A stretch of 64,000 nucleotides of DNA from Costus lasius. Lineage: Eukaryota; Streptophyta; Magnoliopsida; Zingiberales; Costaceae. The stretch lies in the NCBI GenBank assembly GCA_027563935.2, contig CM050449.1, forward strand, positions 73,436,556-73,500,555, in the 5' to 3' direction. Position 1 is the stretch's first letter. Each line of letters begins with the position of its first letter. The notes beneath the pieces are model-generated. The model was not told the DNA's origin. It worked only from the letters and a program-made list of their open reading frames with translations, and did not search any database. Position numbers and translations under genes: made by a program. Positions 33,273 through 45,253 of the stretch are shown piece by piece.

Positions 33273-35159
33273 TGTTGGTGTATATGCCCTAGGACCTAGT
33301 TTTGGTCCACTTATGTACTACTTGACTTTGATATTTATATATATCATTCTGGCATTGTCATTATCAATGTTTGTTTACATCTGCGCACATGTACTAACAT
33401 GATAATGTCCCTGGAGATAGATTGGATCTGTGCTCAAACTATTGTCCCCAGTCGATGTACCTTAGTGGATATGGGACAGCTATGGTACTTGTGAGACTGG
33501 TATGTGAGCTGGTTAGGTACTTGGTGCTAACGCAGACACATGGGTATATCATTAGAGGATATACTGGAAAGACCCGCTCTGAGGCTATGACTTGGTGTCA
33601 TAAGTTATCCTCACAAGTGACAGGAGATGCATTGATCCCTTGACTTGAGGTCATTGATCATTCTATATGGTTAGCGATTTGCTTTGATACAACCTAACAC
33701 CTCGCCGTAGTTGGGAGGTCATAACGGTTGTCATTGAGCATATCACGACCCATATGAGAAGGTCAATGGACAGACATAGGATTTGCCCCTTCCTTAGGGA
33801 AGTATGATATCCATGGATCTCCTCTATGGTTCTATGACTGAGAGTGTATGGCCATACCCAGGTAAGAACCTGTTTTAGTCATAGCCATGTAATTGGGTGA
33901 AAACAAGTGGTGACACACTTGTCCAATCGGATATCAGTCCGGCAAAGAGACTGTAATGCATCTGTACCTAGTTGCGATGATGGGGATGTCGATGTCGATA
34001 TCCATTCCAATGACCTGGGTAGCAGCGATGCACTGCTAGGTACCACTCACTGCTTGTGGTGACCTTTGGTCAGCACTGCCAGCGTCAGAAGAACCTACAG
34101 GGTCGCACACCTTGATACTTGAGTTCTCGTATTGATCGAGAAGCCTTATGATCAAGTTATTGGATAACTCGGATCTAATTGGGAGATTTCATCAGCGCCA
34201 ATGGTCCTGATGAGATGGAAGAATGTTATTGGAGCCAAACTTTATTTATGGCAGGTTGACCCGTATTTGACCATGGTTGGTCACAATTGGATTAGGGTTG
34301 CATTGGATTGGATCCAAATGCTTAATCAACCCATAGGATGAAGTTTGGGCTAGCTCATTATCCAATGAAGCCCAATAACAAGTTCTCATGAAGAGAAGAG
34401 AGGCTAAAAGGGTATAATGGGGAGAAACCCAACCCCATTGGCGCCTAAGGGGCATAATGGGGTTAGGGTGGCAAAATTGCTTCATTAAGGAAGCAATTTG
34501 TGCCTAGCCCTTCTCCCTTGATGGTATGAATGCCTTTAAGGCATGTCTTGGGCTGATATGGTACTTGGGCAATTATGGAAAGGTTGAATGAAGTTTATGG
34601 TAAAGTCTTGGAGACTTTCCTTAGATCAAACCTCCTCATCCTAGCCCTACACTTGTCATGATCCTAGCCCTTGCCCTAATCGCCTCTTGCCCTATATATG
34701 TGACCCTGGCCGCCCTCTCTTATGATGATTCATCCTTGGAGGCGTGAACATAAGAAGGGGGCGAGAGCAAGGAGCAAGGGCGCAATCTCTTCCTCTTCCA
34801 TCAAGTGGCCGCAAGCTTCTCCTTCCTTACCACTTGGCGCATCTTTCTCACTTGGTGGCGCAAGGTGGTTGGAGCATCTCCCTAAGGCTTGGATCTTCTT
34901 CCCGAGGCTAGCACCGGGCGTGGAAGAAGAGGACTCGAGGCATCCGTGTGTGTGAGACTGCAGAGGGCGCACGCTTGGGCGCCTATCACGACATCGACCT
35001 CATCTTGCTCTGAGGTATTTTCTAACTCATCGTGTCGACCCCCTTGCATGCGATCTTCACTGGTTTTTGGGACCGGCCTGTTTCGGGGACATTCTTCCGC
35101 TGTGCAATGTATGTATGTGTCTCTGAAAAATTGTAAAATGTCCCCGGGGTTTCCCAACA
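33273..35159 (+). mobile_element. 3' LTR of copia B
   Basis: This intact 1887-bp LTR runs from TGTTGGTGTATATGCCC to TTTCCCAACA. It carries a putative TATA box TATATATG (34693-34700), the palindrome GTATGGCCATAC (about 33847-33858) and the TGACC-TTT-GGTCA hairpin. It is flanked by CCGAA, and the X LTR resumes at 35165. Its last 260 bp are shared with the LTR at the window start. Confidence 0.93.
34693..34700 (+). promoter_or_regulatory. Putative TATA box of the copia B 3' LTR
   Basis: TATATATG occurs in the same context as at 15568. If active it would drive transcription out of the element into the flanking X LTR. Confidence 0.45.
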
Positions 35160-35164
35160 CCGAA

Positions 35165-35752
35165 ACCCTTCTAAAATCCTTCTTTTCATAGTCTAATCAA
35201 TATAGAACCCATCTAGGAAGGTTTCTGGAGAGTTTGGTTCAATTCTGATTCAATTTGGAGTCAAATCAAGTGAGAAACCCGAATGGCAGAAATATTCACG
35301 GCCCGTAATGTGTTTACGGCTGAGGCCGTAATTCTGTCTGTGAATAAGCCCTTTTGTACACAGAAAGTTTCACGGACCGTGAAGGATTCACGGCCTCACC
35401 TGTGAAAGTTTATGTGGACTTTTATACATAGTCATTTTTTGCCCATTCAAATGCCAAAATTAAGGTCGGCCACATAATTACGGCCAAGGCCGTAAAAGTT
35501 GCGTTCGTCACTATTTTCGCTCCAAATTTGATGTGCGATTTTGTAATTTCCTCAGGAATCATGCTATGGCTTCAAAACTCACAAAGTCCACCATTTTTGT
35601 GCCTTTTTACCTATATTTTCATAAAAACCAAGAAAAGTGAAGATTGTATGCCAAGTGAAGCAAAAACATTAAAAATTGCATAAAATCATTCAATTAAGCC
35701 CAAAATATCATATAAAATATAGGTAAAAATGTGATGTAAATACAACTCATCA
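35165..35752 (-). mobile_element. 5' LTR of element X, piece 3
   Basis: This aligns with 7711-8302 of the X 3' LTR, including the CACGG/CCGTG dyads and the end ACAACTCATCA. It is followed by the TSD ATAGA (35753-35757) and a return to copia E. Confidence 0.87.
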
Positions 35753-35858
35753 ATAGACCAAAAACAAATCCTAAATTATTCAATCTCGGATACTTTAGGA
35801 TGTTCTTTATAGACACCCAGTACTGCAGACCTAGATTGGATTGGTATCGGCTGGTTAT
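35753..35858 (-). pseudogene. Copia E fragment: RT end / RNase H start
   Basis: The minus strand matches the B pol segment encoding SRYQSNPGLQHWVAVKNILKYLR, with several mutations. It is bounded on the left by X (TSD ATAGA) and on the right by the Athila-type solo LTR with TSD GTTAT (35854-35858). Confidence 0.85.
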
Positions 35859-37581
35859 TGTTGTGTCCGCAAGTGCATAGATACTCGAAGTAATAAAAGA
35901 TATCGAACCACAGGGACCTACGTGTTAAGTAAAAAATAGTTGTGTTCTCACTAACTAAGCGATCGATATGCTATAGGATAAATCGTAGCGAACAATCGGA
36001 AACTTTTACGGATTATCAAGGAGAGAAAATTGGGACTAGGGTTTCATCCGTTTAATTTCTATGATTAGATATGAAATAGTGTTTGTCAGCTATTCTTTTT
36101 ATGATAAAGATGAAATTTACTTATAAAGAAATTGTCTCGCTCTCGCGACAACAATTTACAAAGAACAACCCTCGCTCTCGTGACTGATTTATTTAGTGTT
36201 AAAAATAAGTAAACCTTGACAAAGAAAGTTATAATCACTCTCGTGGCTTAACTCTCAGTGTTAATATCTCAAGTGAAACTAAATATTCTCATATCTTAGT
36301 TTCACAAGTTTTACTTAAGGTTTTCCAACAATCCAATACCTAATCTCTTAGCATATTTTCATGTCTATCTCAATAATATTCCTAGATTTGATTATCAACA
36401 AGAATTATACCTCAAAAATCAATAATTAAGAACAAACCTAATCTCTTAGCATAATTTCCTAAATCATAATTTAGGGTTCCAAGTTTTGAAAAATCACTTT
36501 TTAGTACATATTACAAAACTCTAAAACATGTTAAAAACTTAAACTAGAAAAGATTAAAGATAATAAATTCTTAAGTAGATTTATTATGTCAAAGATCAAC
36601 TGACAAAAAATAAGGATTATCCAATCATTACAGAAATTAAGAGGATTAATCCCCCATGTTCCAAGAAAAAGTTACGCTATTATAGAGTCAAACACACAAT
36701 GGAAATTCATTAAAATATCAGAATTCGACAGAGGGAGAATAGAAAAGTTACTGATTTCACGGGAGTGTGAAAATTTTCACAGCCCCGTGATTGTTGCTTC
36801 GAATGAGCAGTAACTGCTATATTAACGGCCGCTACATTGTTTCGCAATTTTTGCTCCTGGCTAAGATTTTGTTTCATCGATTTCTCCTCCGATCGGACTC
36901 TTTCTATCTAAAATTTTTGGTGTGTCTCTCCTCCTTTGAGCGAAACTCTCCTAAAAATTTCACGGCGAGAGGCTGAGCCCTAACAGCGCCCTTCTTGATT
37001 TCTTCCTCGATTATTAATGAAATTGGATTATTCTTATCCTCAAATCTTCTCCTCGATTTATAGAACACTCCCCTTTTTACATTTTTTCAAATCGTGTCCT
37101 GGATCTCCTCAATTTGACTTCGAAAATTCCAAAAATAGAGGCGGCTGTGAAAGACTCGTTCCTTGTAATTACGGCCGTAATTTGTATTACGGCACTACCA
37201 TAATTTGTTCTATGGAAATTGTAATTACTGCCTGTAAAACATATTATGGCAGTACCATAATTTTCTTTGGTGCATTCTAGATCAAGAATTATGGCCCATA
37301 AAAATAATTACGGCAGGGGTGTAATTTTCTGACTATCTCCGATTTGCATGAAAATTGATGGGCAGCTTTGTCTCAATGTCTGGAATGCATTCGTGTGCTC
37401 AGATCCTTCAAAATCTATCAAAATTAGGCCATTTTTACCTGAAAATGATCAAAAACTAGAAAAAGGTGTAGATTCTGTAATATTTGATAAATAAGGCATA
37501 AAAACAAGCAAAAGAGCATGAATATGACACAAAAAGACCAATCAAATGACACAAAATATACTATGAATTTTTTTGTCATTA
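35859..37581 (-). mobile_element. Athila-type solo LTR in copia E
   Basis: On the plus strand it runs from TGTTGTGTCCGCAAGTG to TTTTTTGTCATTA. The start TG is mutated to TA on its own strand. The TSD GTTAT is perfect (35854-35858 and 37582-37586), and the RT sequence of E resumes on both sides. Dyads of the ACGG/CCGT type lie at 37165-37325, but the array is degenerate. It has more AT-rich substitutions than the other copies, so it is probably older. Confidence 0.9.
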
Positions 37582-40500
37582 GTTATGATCACATCATAAG
37601 CCACATCTCATCTAGTACACAACATTGCAAACATGATTGAGCCTACTACCGAAGCATAGGGCACTCGACTCATGTCATCCCTCTCAGCCTGTGTGGTGGG
37701 ACACTGGCTCTTTGAGAGAGTAAGGCCATGTCTCACTTGAAGGTATCCTTTCTTGGATTGCTCCATGTTGAACCTCTCCAGGACCTTATCAATGTAGGTA
37801 CTCTGACTAAGGGCTAGAAGCCCGTTGGATCTATCCCTGTAGATCCTCATGCCTAAGATATAGATGACCTCCCCTAAGTCTTTCATCTCGAAATACATCC
37901 CCAACCATATCTCCACAGACTGAAGACCAGGGATGTTGTTTCCGATGAGCAGTATGTCATCGACATACAATACTAGAAAAGTCACCAAGCTCCCACTAAA
38001 TTTTCTATACACATAGGCGTCATCTTCGCTCTTGATAAAGCCATAATCTCTCACAGCTTCATCAAACCGAAGATTCCAACTTCGAGATGCTTGCTTTAAT
38101 CCATATATGGATTTCTTTAGCCTGCAGACCTTGTTGGCCTCTGCAGGATGGATTAAGCCATCAGGCTATGTCATATACACATCTTCTGTCAACTTCCCGT
38201 TAAGGAATGCTATCTTAACATCCATTTGCCACATCTCAAAGTCATGATATGTAGCTATAGCAAGCAGAATCCGAATGGATTTAATCATGGCAACTAGCAA
38301 AAAGGTTTCATCATAGTCCACCCTGTGGACTTGTTTGAATCCTTTAGCCACAAGTCTACCCTTATAGGTAACTATGTTGCCATCCATTTTAGTCTTTATT
38401 TTGAGACCCATTTACAGACTATGGGTTCCCTGTCAGGCAGCTCAACCAAATCTCAGACTTGGTTAGCCGACATGGAATCCATCTCGGATCGTATGGCCTC
38501 AAGCCATCTCTCGTAATCCGGTCCAGCAACTGCCTCATCATAGGTCCTAGGTTCATCCTCAATAATGAAGATCCTATCGTGTTGGGTCGGCAGCGACCCA
38601 TACCTCTCAGGTGTTTGACAAATCCACCTAGACCTACGTGGGACTTGTGTCTGAGCCTCTGGTTGTCTGGCAACCGGTGCAGGTGGCTCAGGTTCCATCT
38701 TAGTGTCTTGTGGTTGCACTTGGACCTCGTCCAAGTCAGACTTCCTCCCACCAACTTATTTCATGAGAAATTTTTTCTCTAAAAAGACAGCACCCCGAGC
38801 AACAAAGACTTTGTTATAGGTAGGGATATAGAAGTAGGAACCTTTTGATTCCTTAGGATACTCCACAAACACACATTTATCAGAACTGGGTTCTAACTTG
38901 CTAGAATCATAACATTTGACATAAGCCTCACATCCCTATACTCTGATAAAAGACAGGTTCGGGCGTCTCCCACTCCATACCTCGTATGGAATCTTAGAGA
39001 CACTCTTAGATTGAATGTTATTCAGAATGAGAGATGTCGGTTCAAGTGCATGACCCCAGACTGAGGGTGGTAGAGTTGCATGACTCGTCATAGATCGAAC
39101 CATGTCCAACAAAGTTCGATTTCTCCTCTCAGACACACCATTCCATTGAGGTGTTCAGGCAGGAGTGAGTTGGGATAGAATCTCACACTCTCTAAGATAG
39201 TCAAAGAACTCACTGCTCATGTACTCTCCACCACGATTTGATCGAATAGTTTTGATAGATGTACCAAGCTGATTCTCTACTTCATATTTGAAATCCTTAA
39301 ATTTCTCAAATGATTCAGATTTATGTCTCATCAAATAGACATAATCATATCTACTGAAGTCATTAGTAAATGTGATGAAGTAGTTGTACCCTCCTCTGGC
39401 TTGTTTACTGAATGGCCCACACATATCACTGTGTATGAGATCCAAAAAACCTCCTGCCCTCTCACCAGTCTTGGTGAAGGACGCTTTTGTCATCTTCCCT
39501 AATAAACAAGTCTCACAAGTATCAAACTCCTCCAAGGAGCTTGAATCTAACAATCCATTTGCATGGAGTTGTTGGATGCGATTCTTGTTTATATGAGCTA
39601 ATCAACAATGCCAAAGGAAAACACCAACTAAACCACTCAGTTTGATCCTTTTATTATTTATGTTACAAAAAGAGCTATCCATGTCCAAGACATACAATCC
39701 CTTGCATAAAGTACCCTTCCCATAAAACATATTTGCAAATGAAAATAAACAACTGTTCTCCTTTATTTCAAATTTAAATTCATTCTTTGCCAAGCAAGGA
39801 CTGGATACAATGTTTTAAGTAAGCATAGGTGCATAATAGCAATGATCTAGCTCTAACTGAAATCCAGAAGGCTGAGAGAGAGAGAGAGAGTCAAAATTCC
39901 TACAACAATAGTAGTAACCTGTGCCCCGTTTCAAACTCGTAGGTCAATCTCTCTAGGCCGCACCGATCTACTTTTATTAAGCCCCTGCATATTTGTACCA
40001 AAATGAGCTCCGCATGCAGTATTCAATACCCATGACATAGAAGTAGAAAGGTTGACTTTGATAATATAAATACCTAAGCTAGAAGAGATGGCCTTGCCTT
40101 TCTTCTCTTCATCTTGAAGTTGCTTGGAGTCCCGCCTCCAGTGACCCTACTTGCCATAGTGGAAGCACCTCTGTTCCTTTGACTTCCTAACTTTTTTCTT
40201 CAATGCTTTGGTAGGACCTTTGGCATTGCCCTTAGCACGTGTCTTACCCTTTTTATTCATCTTCTTGGTCGCAGGGACCAAAAGAATAGAATTGGGTTTG
40301 GTCTTACCCATCTCATGCTCGGTCGTTTGGAGCATATTCAACAGTTCCTCCCTAGTACACTCAATCCGGCTCATGTTAAAATTTATGATAAACGGACTGA
40401 AGCTAGAGGGCAAGGACTGCAGAATAAGATTCTTGACTAGCTCATTATCTATAATGTGTCACAATCTCTTGAGATGATCCACATACCTAATCATCTTGAG

Positions 40501-42609
40501 TACATGGGGTCCCATTGGAGCACCCTCAAATAACTTGCACCGAAATACTTGAAAGTACCCCTTTCATGAGGGGGGCGAAACCCTAATAGGAGGCGCATAT
40601 AAACTTTGATAGCGGAAGCAAGGATTTTTAGGGTTTCATAAGATCGCATGTGGTATAGCCATATGATCAACTTAATTTTAACTTAAGATCAAGATGTGAT
40701 CTTACCATTGCCATGGATGGATGGCGACTTGGAATCAAGAGAACAAAGTTGATCTCCTCCAAACGGCGCGCACACAAGAAGACAATGGCTACTCCCTTCT
40801 CACCTTTGTGCTAGCAAAAGCTTCAAGGGGTCTTGTCGTATGGTGGAGATGATAGAGAATTCTTTGCTCGGCCGAATCCCTCCTCTTCTCGTCAACACAC
40901 TCTTTTCACCTTAGAGTGCAAGCGGTCACACGAGAAGAGAGGAGCGTTGAGGCATTTTGGCATTTTAGCAAAGTCGCCTTGATGACATTCCAAAAATGGA
41001 ATGACATGAAGCCATGCTCTCAAAACCGACCAAAAACGCTTACAAACATTGAACCATGCGTTCACTCATGTGAATCGGTTCAAGCTAAATCGATCCAATT
41101 GTCTTTGGTCCAAAAACCAAATCAAATCAGCCCAAGCCATGGTCTAGATCTCATTGAACCAATAGGATCCAGATCTAACCGTTCATCTCTTGATGCTCTT
41201 GATCTCACTGATCTAGCATCAACTCTCTTGATCGAAGCTTACCGATCTCAAGCCCTTATCAATCAAACATGATCAGACCAGATCTCACTTACAATCAGAG
41301 TTTAAACTCCTTTAAACTGAACCCAAACAATTCAGTCCACACGATCTGACTTAAGTAAGCCATATCATCAAATTGTGCGACCCTGAGGGTTTCCTTTAAA
41401 TGTCGGTAACGATAACTTACGTTATCACGATCAGTGAGGGGTATCTAGCAACACATCACTGTCTCCCGATATAAAGGAAAGAGTCTTCCAAGACTACACC
41501 CAAACCACAGCACAAGTGTGAATCAACTTCACTAGGCATACATGTTTCCTTTGCCACTGGATGTTCTTATTGGACAAGCGTGTCAAGCCTGTAGCTCCAA
41601 TATGATGAGCATGATTAGACCAGATGAACATAGTCACCTGGGTATGGCCATACACTTTCTCAATCATCTCATTCAGGGGGGCCCCTTTAGAACATCACAC
41701 TCCTTAAGCAAGAAGACGGCAATCCTATATCTATCACTAGTGTCCTAACCTGACTCATGATCATTATCCAAGATAGTCTATAACCATTATGTTTCAAATG
41801 ATATTGAACTACCTCAAAACAATGACAATCATCATTTAGAAATACAAGTGATCTCAAGTCAGAGGACATGTGCCACTTGTTGCAAACAAGGATTATTCAC
41901 ATTGTGACAAGCAATTGAATATCCTAGTAGGGTCTGTCCAGTACATCCAATGTACCCATGAGTCTACATCTTATTCCATGCTCGAAGCATCCTATAAGAT
42001 TAGAACACATATTAGTCTCAATCATATCAAGGCTGTCTCATGTTCACCAAGATATCTCGACTAAGGACATTACAGCATGTCAGCCAAGCTGAACAGCATT
42101 GAGACATTATTCAGAAGCACACTTATTGCAGCAGACAATGTAACATACTGAATAACAACCATTGCCTTTATAAACATAAGAGTTTATACATGATACTGAA
42201 AGAATCCCAAGGCCTCAAACATTAGCCTTAAGGGCATAACCCAACAATACTACTTTAGCAATGTCATATCTCCCAGTTCTGGCCGGAGCTTCAAACATCT
42301 ATTTCAAATGAGTTATCATTTGAAAAGCGTTCTGCTCCTCATATTGCACCTGAAGCTCAAGTGCCATGGTGCCAAGTATGAGACATGACACTTCCAAAGA
42401 GTCATCTTAATGCTCTCTAAAAGCATCCCTTTCTACCACTCGAGCATTAGGCACTGGAGGCGCGTGAAGAGGTTGCTCAAGGACATACAACTTCTTCTCG
42501 AGCTTGAGGGCTATCCTCAAGTTCAGATGCCAGTCCATGAAGTTGGTTCCAACCAACTATCCTTCTCAAGAAGGGATCGTACTGACAATTCGCTATTGTT
42601 TGTAGCCAT
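37582..42609 (-). pseudogene. Copia E gag-pol remnant, split by an A-family solo LTR
   Basis: Read right to left, gag starts at 42609 (MATNNSEL) and runs to 42252. After the solo LTR 40550-42246, gag and nucleocapsid follow (zinc knuckle near 40145 reads CFHYGK, with the second Cys replaced by Tyr). A degraded protease region comes next, then integrase pieces (39793-39155, with HSDMCGPFSKQARGG), the GVSERRN-type segment (39136), an RT start (38734-38166) and RT with YVDDILLIGN (38054-37608). It stops at CTR near 37610, where the next E piece lies beyond the Athila-type LTR. Many frameshifts and stops are present. It is the closest relative of B in the window but much older. A (GA)n run lies at 39874-39890. 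Confidence 0.9.
40550..42246 (-). mobile_element. Solo LTR of the copia A family in E gag
   Basis: This 1697-bp LTR is the reverse complement of the A LTR, with a perfect TSD ATACT (40545-40549 and 42247-42251). The E gag sequence is continuous across it (TTTCGGTGCAAG). It has diverged more from A than the A LTRs have from each other. It carries GTATGGCCATAC and the variant hairpin CATTCCA/TGGAATG near 40985-41007. Confidence 0.93.
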
Positions 42610-42783
42610 TGATCAACAACAACCAAGACAAGCAGATTAGTACTACTTCAAGTCATTTGAACTGGACTTGTTTTAAATGACTATGGCTCCCACTATTTTA
42701 ATCGAATTGACAACCCACAAAGTCAATCGGAAAATCCAAGATTTCCTAGTGAATGGGTTCCTTATTCCACATGCGGCTTCGCG

Positions 42784-43122
42784 TCCCACGAGGGTGGGAT
42801 GAGATGAACAAAGTGACCCATACTTCTTAAGGTGGGCATGCCGGCCGATTGCTCTTGGCAACTCCCCTTATTGAGACAGTCTAGGCATTTCTTGTCCAAC
42901 GAGGGCTGGATATGGCATGAAATCCTAACCTATCAACGGTGCCTCTAGAGTTCCATCATGTGGCCACCATATGTGGAAAAGTAGTCAAGTCCATACCTAA
43001 CCATTATGCTCAGGGCCAGCGAGCTTCCTTGCGAAGGCACGTCCAGGTTAAAGCTGGAATGGGGAAACCATTATCACCACACACCTTCTAAATATAAGTG
43101 GGTGTGTCCCATGAGAGCGGGA
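42784..43122 (-). other. Three-hairpin leader module of copia E
   Basis: In gene order on the minus strand, hairpin 1 is at 43122-43107 (TCCCGC-TCTC-ATGGGA, one broken pair), hairpin 2 at 42910-42895 (TCCAGC-CCTC-GTTGGA, one G-U pair) and hairpin 3 at 42799-42784 (TCCCAC-CCTC-GTGGGA). Spacings of 212 and 111 bp match B and D. Confidence 0.65.
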
Positions 43123-43679
43123 AACAGTGCACATCACCACTGATTGATAGCTTGACGAGGGCTACGAGTTAGAAGGCTACTAGACTTGAGATTTTAATTT
43201 GAGGTTTTTTGAGGTCTCATCCCTTTAGTTTTATCTTTTGTCAAGCATTACAGGCATGCAATCCTATAGTGATAGCAAGAAGATAAAACATCACAGGCAT
43301 GCTTTTATAGATATGGAAAGTAGTAAAGGATGATGTGATCATAGCCTAATCAAGACATTGAACCAACACATGCCAAAGGGGTTCAACTCTTGACCTAGGA
43401 GACAAGCCTCAACAAGACCTAACCTGACCACCCTCTAGTCTTGAACTTCAAGGTCCTCCTCACCATGGTTTAGCTCTCAAACCCTAGAGGTGCAATTAGG
43501 GAAACCCTAGAAGCACCCTCATAGGTTCGGCCAATGCCATGGTGTCTCCTCCATGAGAGATGCGCCACCATGCAAGGGCCAAGAAGGCTAGCTCACATGC
43601 CCAAAGGCTCGGCCATGCCATCTTGTGCCACTTGAGTGGAAGCTTGTTGTGCGACCTTGGATGAAGATGGTTGTGCCAT

Positions 43680-44863
43680 TGATGCAGGAGCATCTCATTG
43701 AAGATCTCCAATTTTGGGAATGTGATGTATTTTGGCCTTGTTTAATTCCTGTATTAAGTTATGCTGCAAACATTATTTACATTTCCTGCACTTGATGCTA
43801 TTTTTGTTGTAGGTAGGACTAGCCTAGGATTTATTTTCCAAGTCTTTATTTTATTTTTTAGTGGATGTAGTAGGTTGTTAGTAGTTTAGGATGAATGCAC
43901 ATGTAAGGCACTTACAAGCACCTACCTCCTTCAACTACTTGGCAACTCAGCTCACAAGAGACACCATCAAAATCACACTCAAATCTAGCTCAACAAGGAT
44001 ACCATCAAGAGGAAGTCAAGACTACAATATCAAGGTCGGCCCAACTCAATCTTAGCAACATCCGTTCAATGCCAGCAAGATCAAATGCGCAACCTCCACA
44101 CCTACCAATCAACATCCAAATCCAGTCAACAATTCTCACAATCCAACTCAAGTCAAGGTGACTTATATCCAAGTTCACATCAAGCAATCTGCTCAAGTCA
44201 GCTAAAGGGAATTGAACACGTCAGCAACTCACTTACCAACAGCCAATGGTCACAAGTCTTTTCAACATATGCAAAGGAGCGCCAGCCAAGAGCCAATAAA
44301 GCTAACATTCACTGGAATACCAAACATTCCCACCATTGTAACGTTGAAGGAATAGGTTTAAAGCTTGTAATTTCCACACTTTGCATCCTTAAGTCGAATA
44401 TCTTTGAATCTGAAGACCTTGTATTAGCATTTGCTTTGTGCGTGTAAGAGTTGAGCTTACTACTCTTGAGAGTCGAGCTTGCTCCTCTCATTATCCTCCT
44501 CTTCTTCCCCTCTCTTCTCTTCTGAATCATCTTCTCCTTCTCTCAACCTACGTCAACTGGTCTCTAAGTGCTGGTGCTTGAAGGTGGACGTGAGGTTTGT
44601 TAGCTGCAAAAGTTTGGAGAGATTTGGATCTTCGGCTAGAGAAACCAAGTTGTGCTCAAGATCAGAATCAAGGCTTTGCTACAAGATTCAGCAAGGGATT
44701 TGGCCCCCTTCCTTCAAGGGGGCCTCAGGTGCCTTCAATCCAGTCTTTCCCTTTCTTAGATACCTTATGCTAGGATACATTGTCTCTATAAGTCGGCATC
44801 TATTTGTTACATTGACTAAGCTACATACCTAAGGGATCTTGGGTCAAATTCTATTCTTCATCA
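43680..44863. mobile_element. Solo LTR Z, unclassified family
   Basis: This 1184-bp segment starts TGATGCAGGAGCATC and ends CTATTCTTCATCA, giving TGATG/CATCA inverted termini. The 5-bp TSD GCCAT is perfect (43675-43679 and 44864-44868). The copia E leader continues on both sides. It resembles none of the other LTRs here. It contains a pyrimidine-rich stretch (about 44475-44545) and an internal inverted pair GGCCCCCTT/AAGGGGGCC (about 44701-44726). TG...CA ends and a 5-bp duplication fit an LTR. The superfamily and strand are undetermined. Confidence 0.75.
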
Positions 44864-45253
44864 GCCATCAAGTAAGGTGCGCAAGAAAGTATGCACCAAT
44901 GCCAAGACTTCATGCACCCCTAATCTTCTACTTGAACAATTAGAAAATAAAAGAAAAGGGAGGCACATACGCCGCACAAGAATACATCACGAGCATGCAA
45001 GAGGCTTGACATATCACCACAACATCATGCACAAAAAAGGCACTATCTCATGCAATTCTATATGCTCATGAAAAACTCAAAATCTGAATTTTAGTTTCTC
45101 ATTAAAACATATCTTTCTTCATTCACCTCTTATCACAAATCCTTGGTTCTTTGTTTATCTCAGGATTCTACAAGAGGCATACCTGTTGCCCTCCTTGCAA
45201 TCCCTAACTTGCTGAGATTAGGGCAATCACCCAGTCCATGCCCCGCATAATCT

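Larger units (their letters stand above)
14149..35159 (+). mobile_element. Copia element B (Ty1/copia), rearranged and interrupted by element A
   Basis: B starts TGTTGGTGTATATGCCC at 14149 and ends TTTCCCAACA at 35159. The order is: 5' LTR without its end (14149-15780), an inverted segment made of an LTR and pol end (15781-18584), leader (about 18598-20224), gag-pol (20225-33251, split by A at 23702-32801), polypurine tract, then an intact 3' LTR (33273-35159). The primer-binding site and last part of the 5' LTR are gone, replaced by the inverted segment. Gag-pol has three nonsense codons and one frameshift. The element cannot move on its own. Confidence 0.9.
6806..35752 (-). mobile_element. 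Element X: internally deleted Athila-like retrotransposon carrying nested insertions
   Basis: Two LTRs in minus orientation (6806-8302, and 11367 onward in pieces to 35752) bracket a short internal region of about 3.06 kb (8303-11366). The whole is flanked by a perfect TSD ATAGA (6801-6805 and 35753-35757), and host element E resumes on both sides. The right LTR was split by a plus-strand Athila-type solo LTR (11764-13649) and by copia B (14149-35159). The internal region has a primer site, a gag-like zinc-knuckle frame and a short C-terminal pol remnant, but no protease, reverse transcriptase, RNase H or integrase. It is therefore non-autonomous. Confidence 0.9.
42610..45253 (-). other. Copia E leader, interrupted by solo LTR Z
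   Basis: Minus-strand sequence upstream of the E gag start aligns with the B leader (for example the GCATGCCTGTGATG stretch near 43270). It contains the hairpin module at 42784-43122. Z (43680-44863) splits it. The leader runs on to 45253, where element Y begins, so the E 5' LTR is not in the window. Small frames here have no domain. Confidence 0.75.

Noticed and set aside
39874..39890. (GA)n microsatellite in copia E as a regulatory element
   Set aside because: It is a short simple repeat in a decayed pol region and is absent from B at the same place. Random expansion explains it.
44085..44447. 120-codon frame inside solo LTR Z
   Set aside because: The segment is bounded by TG...CA ends and a target-site duplication. 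The frame has no recognisable domain and overlaps other frames.
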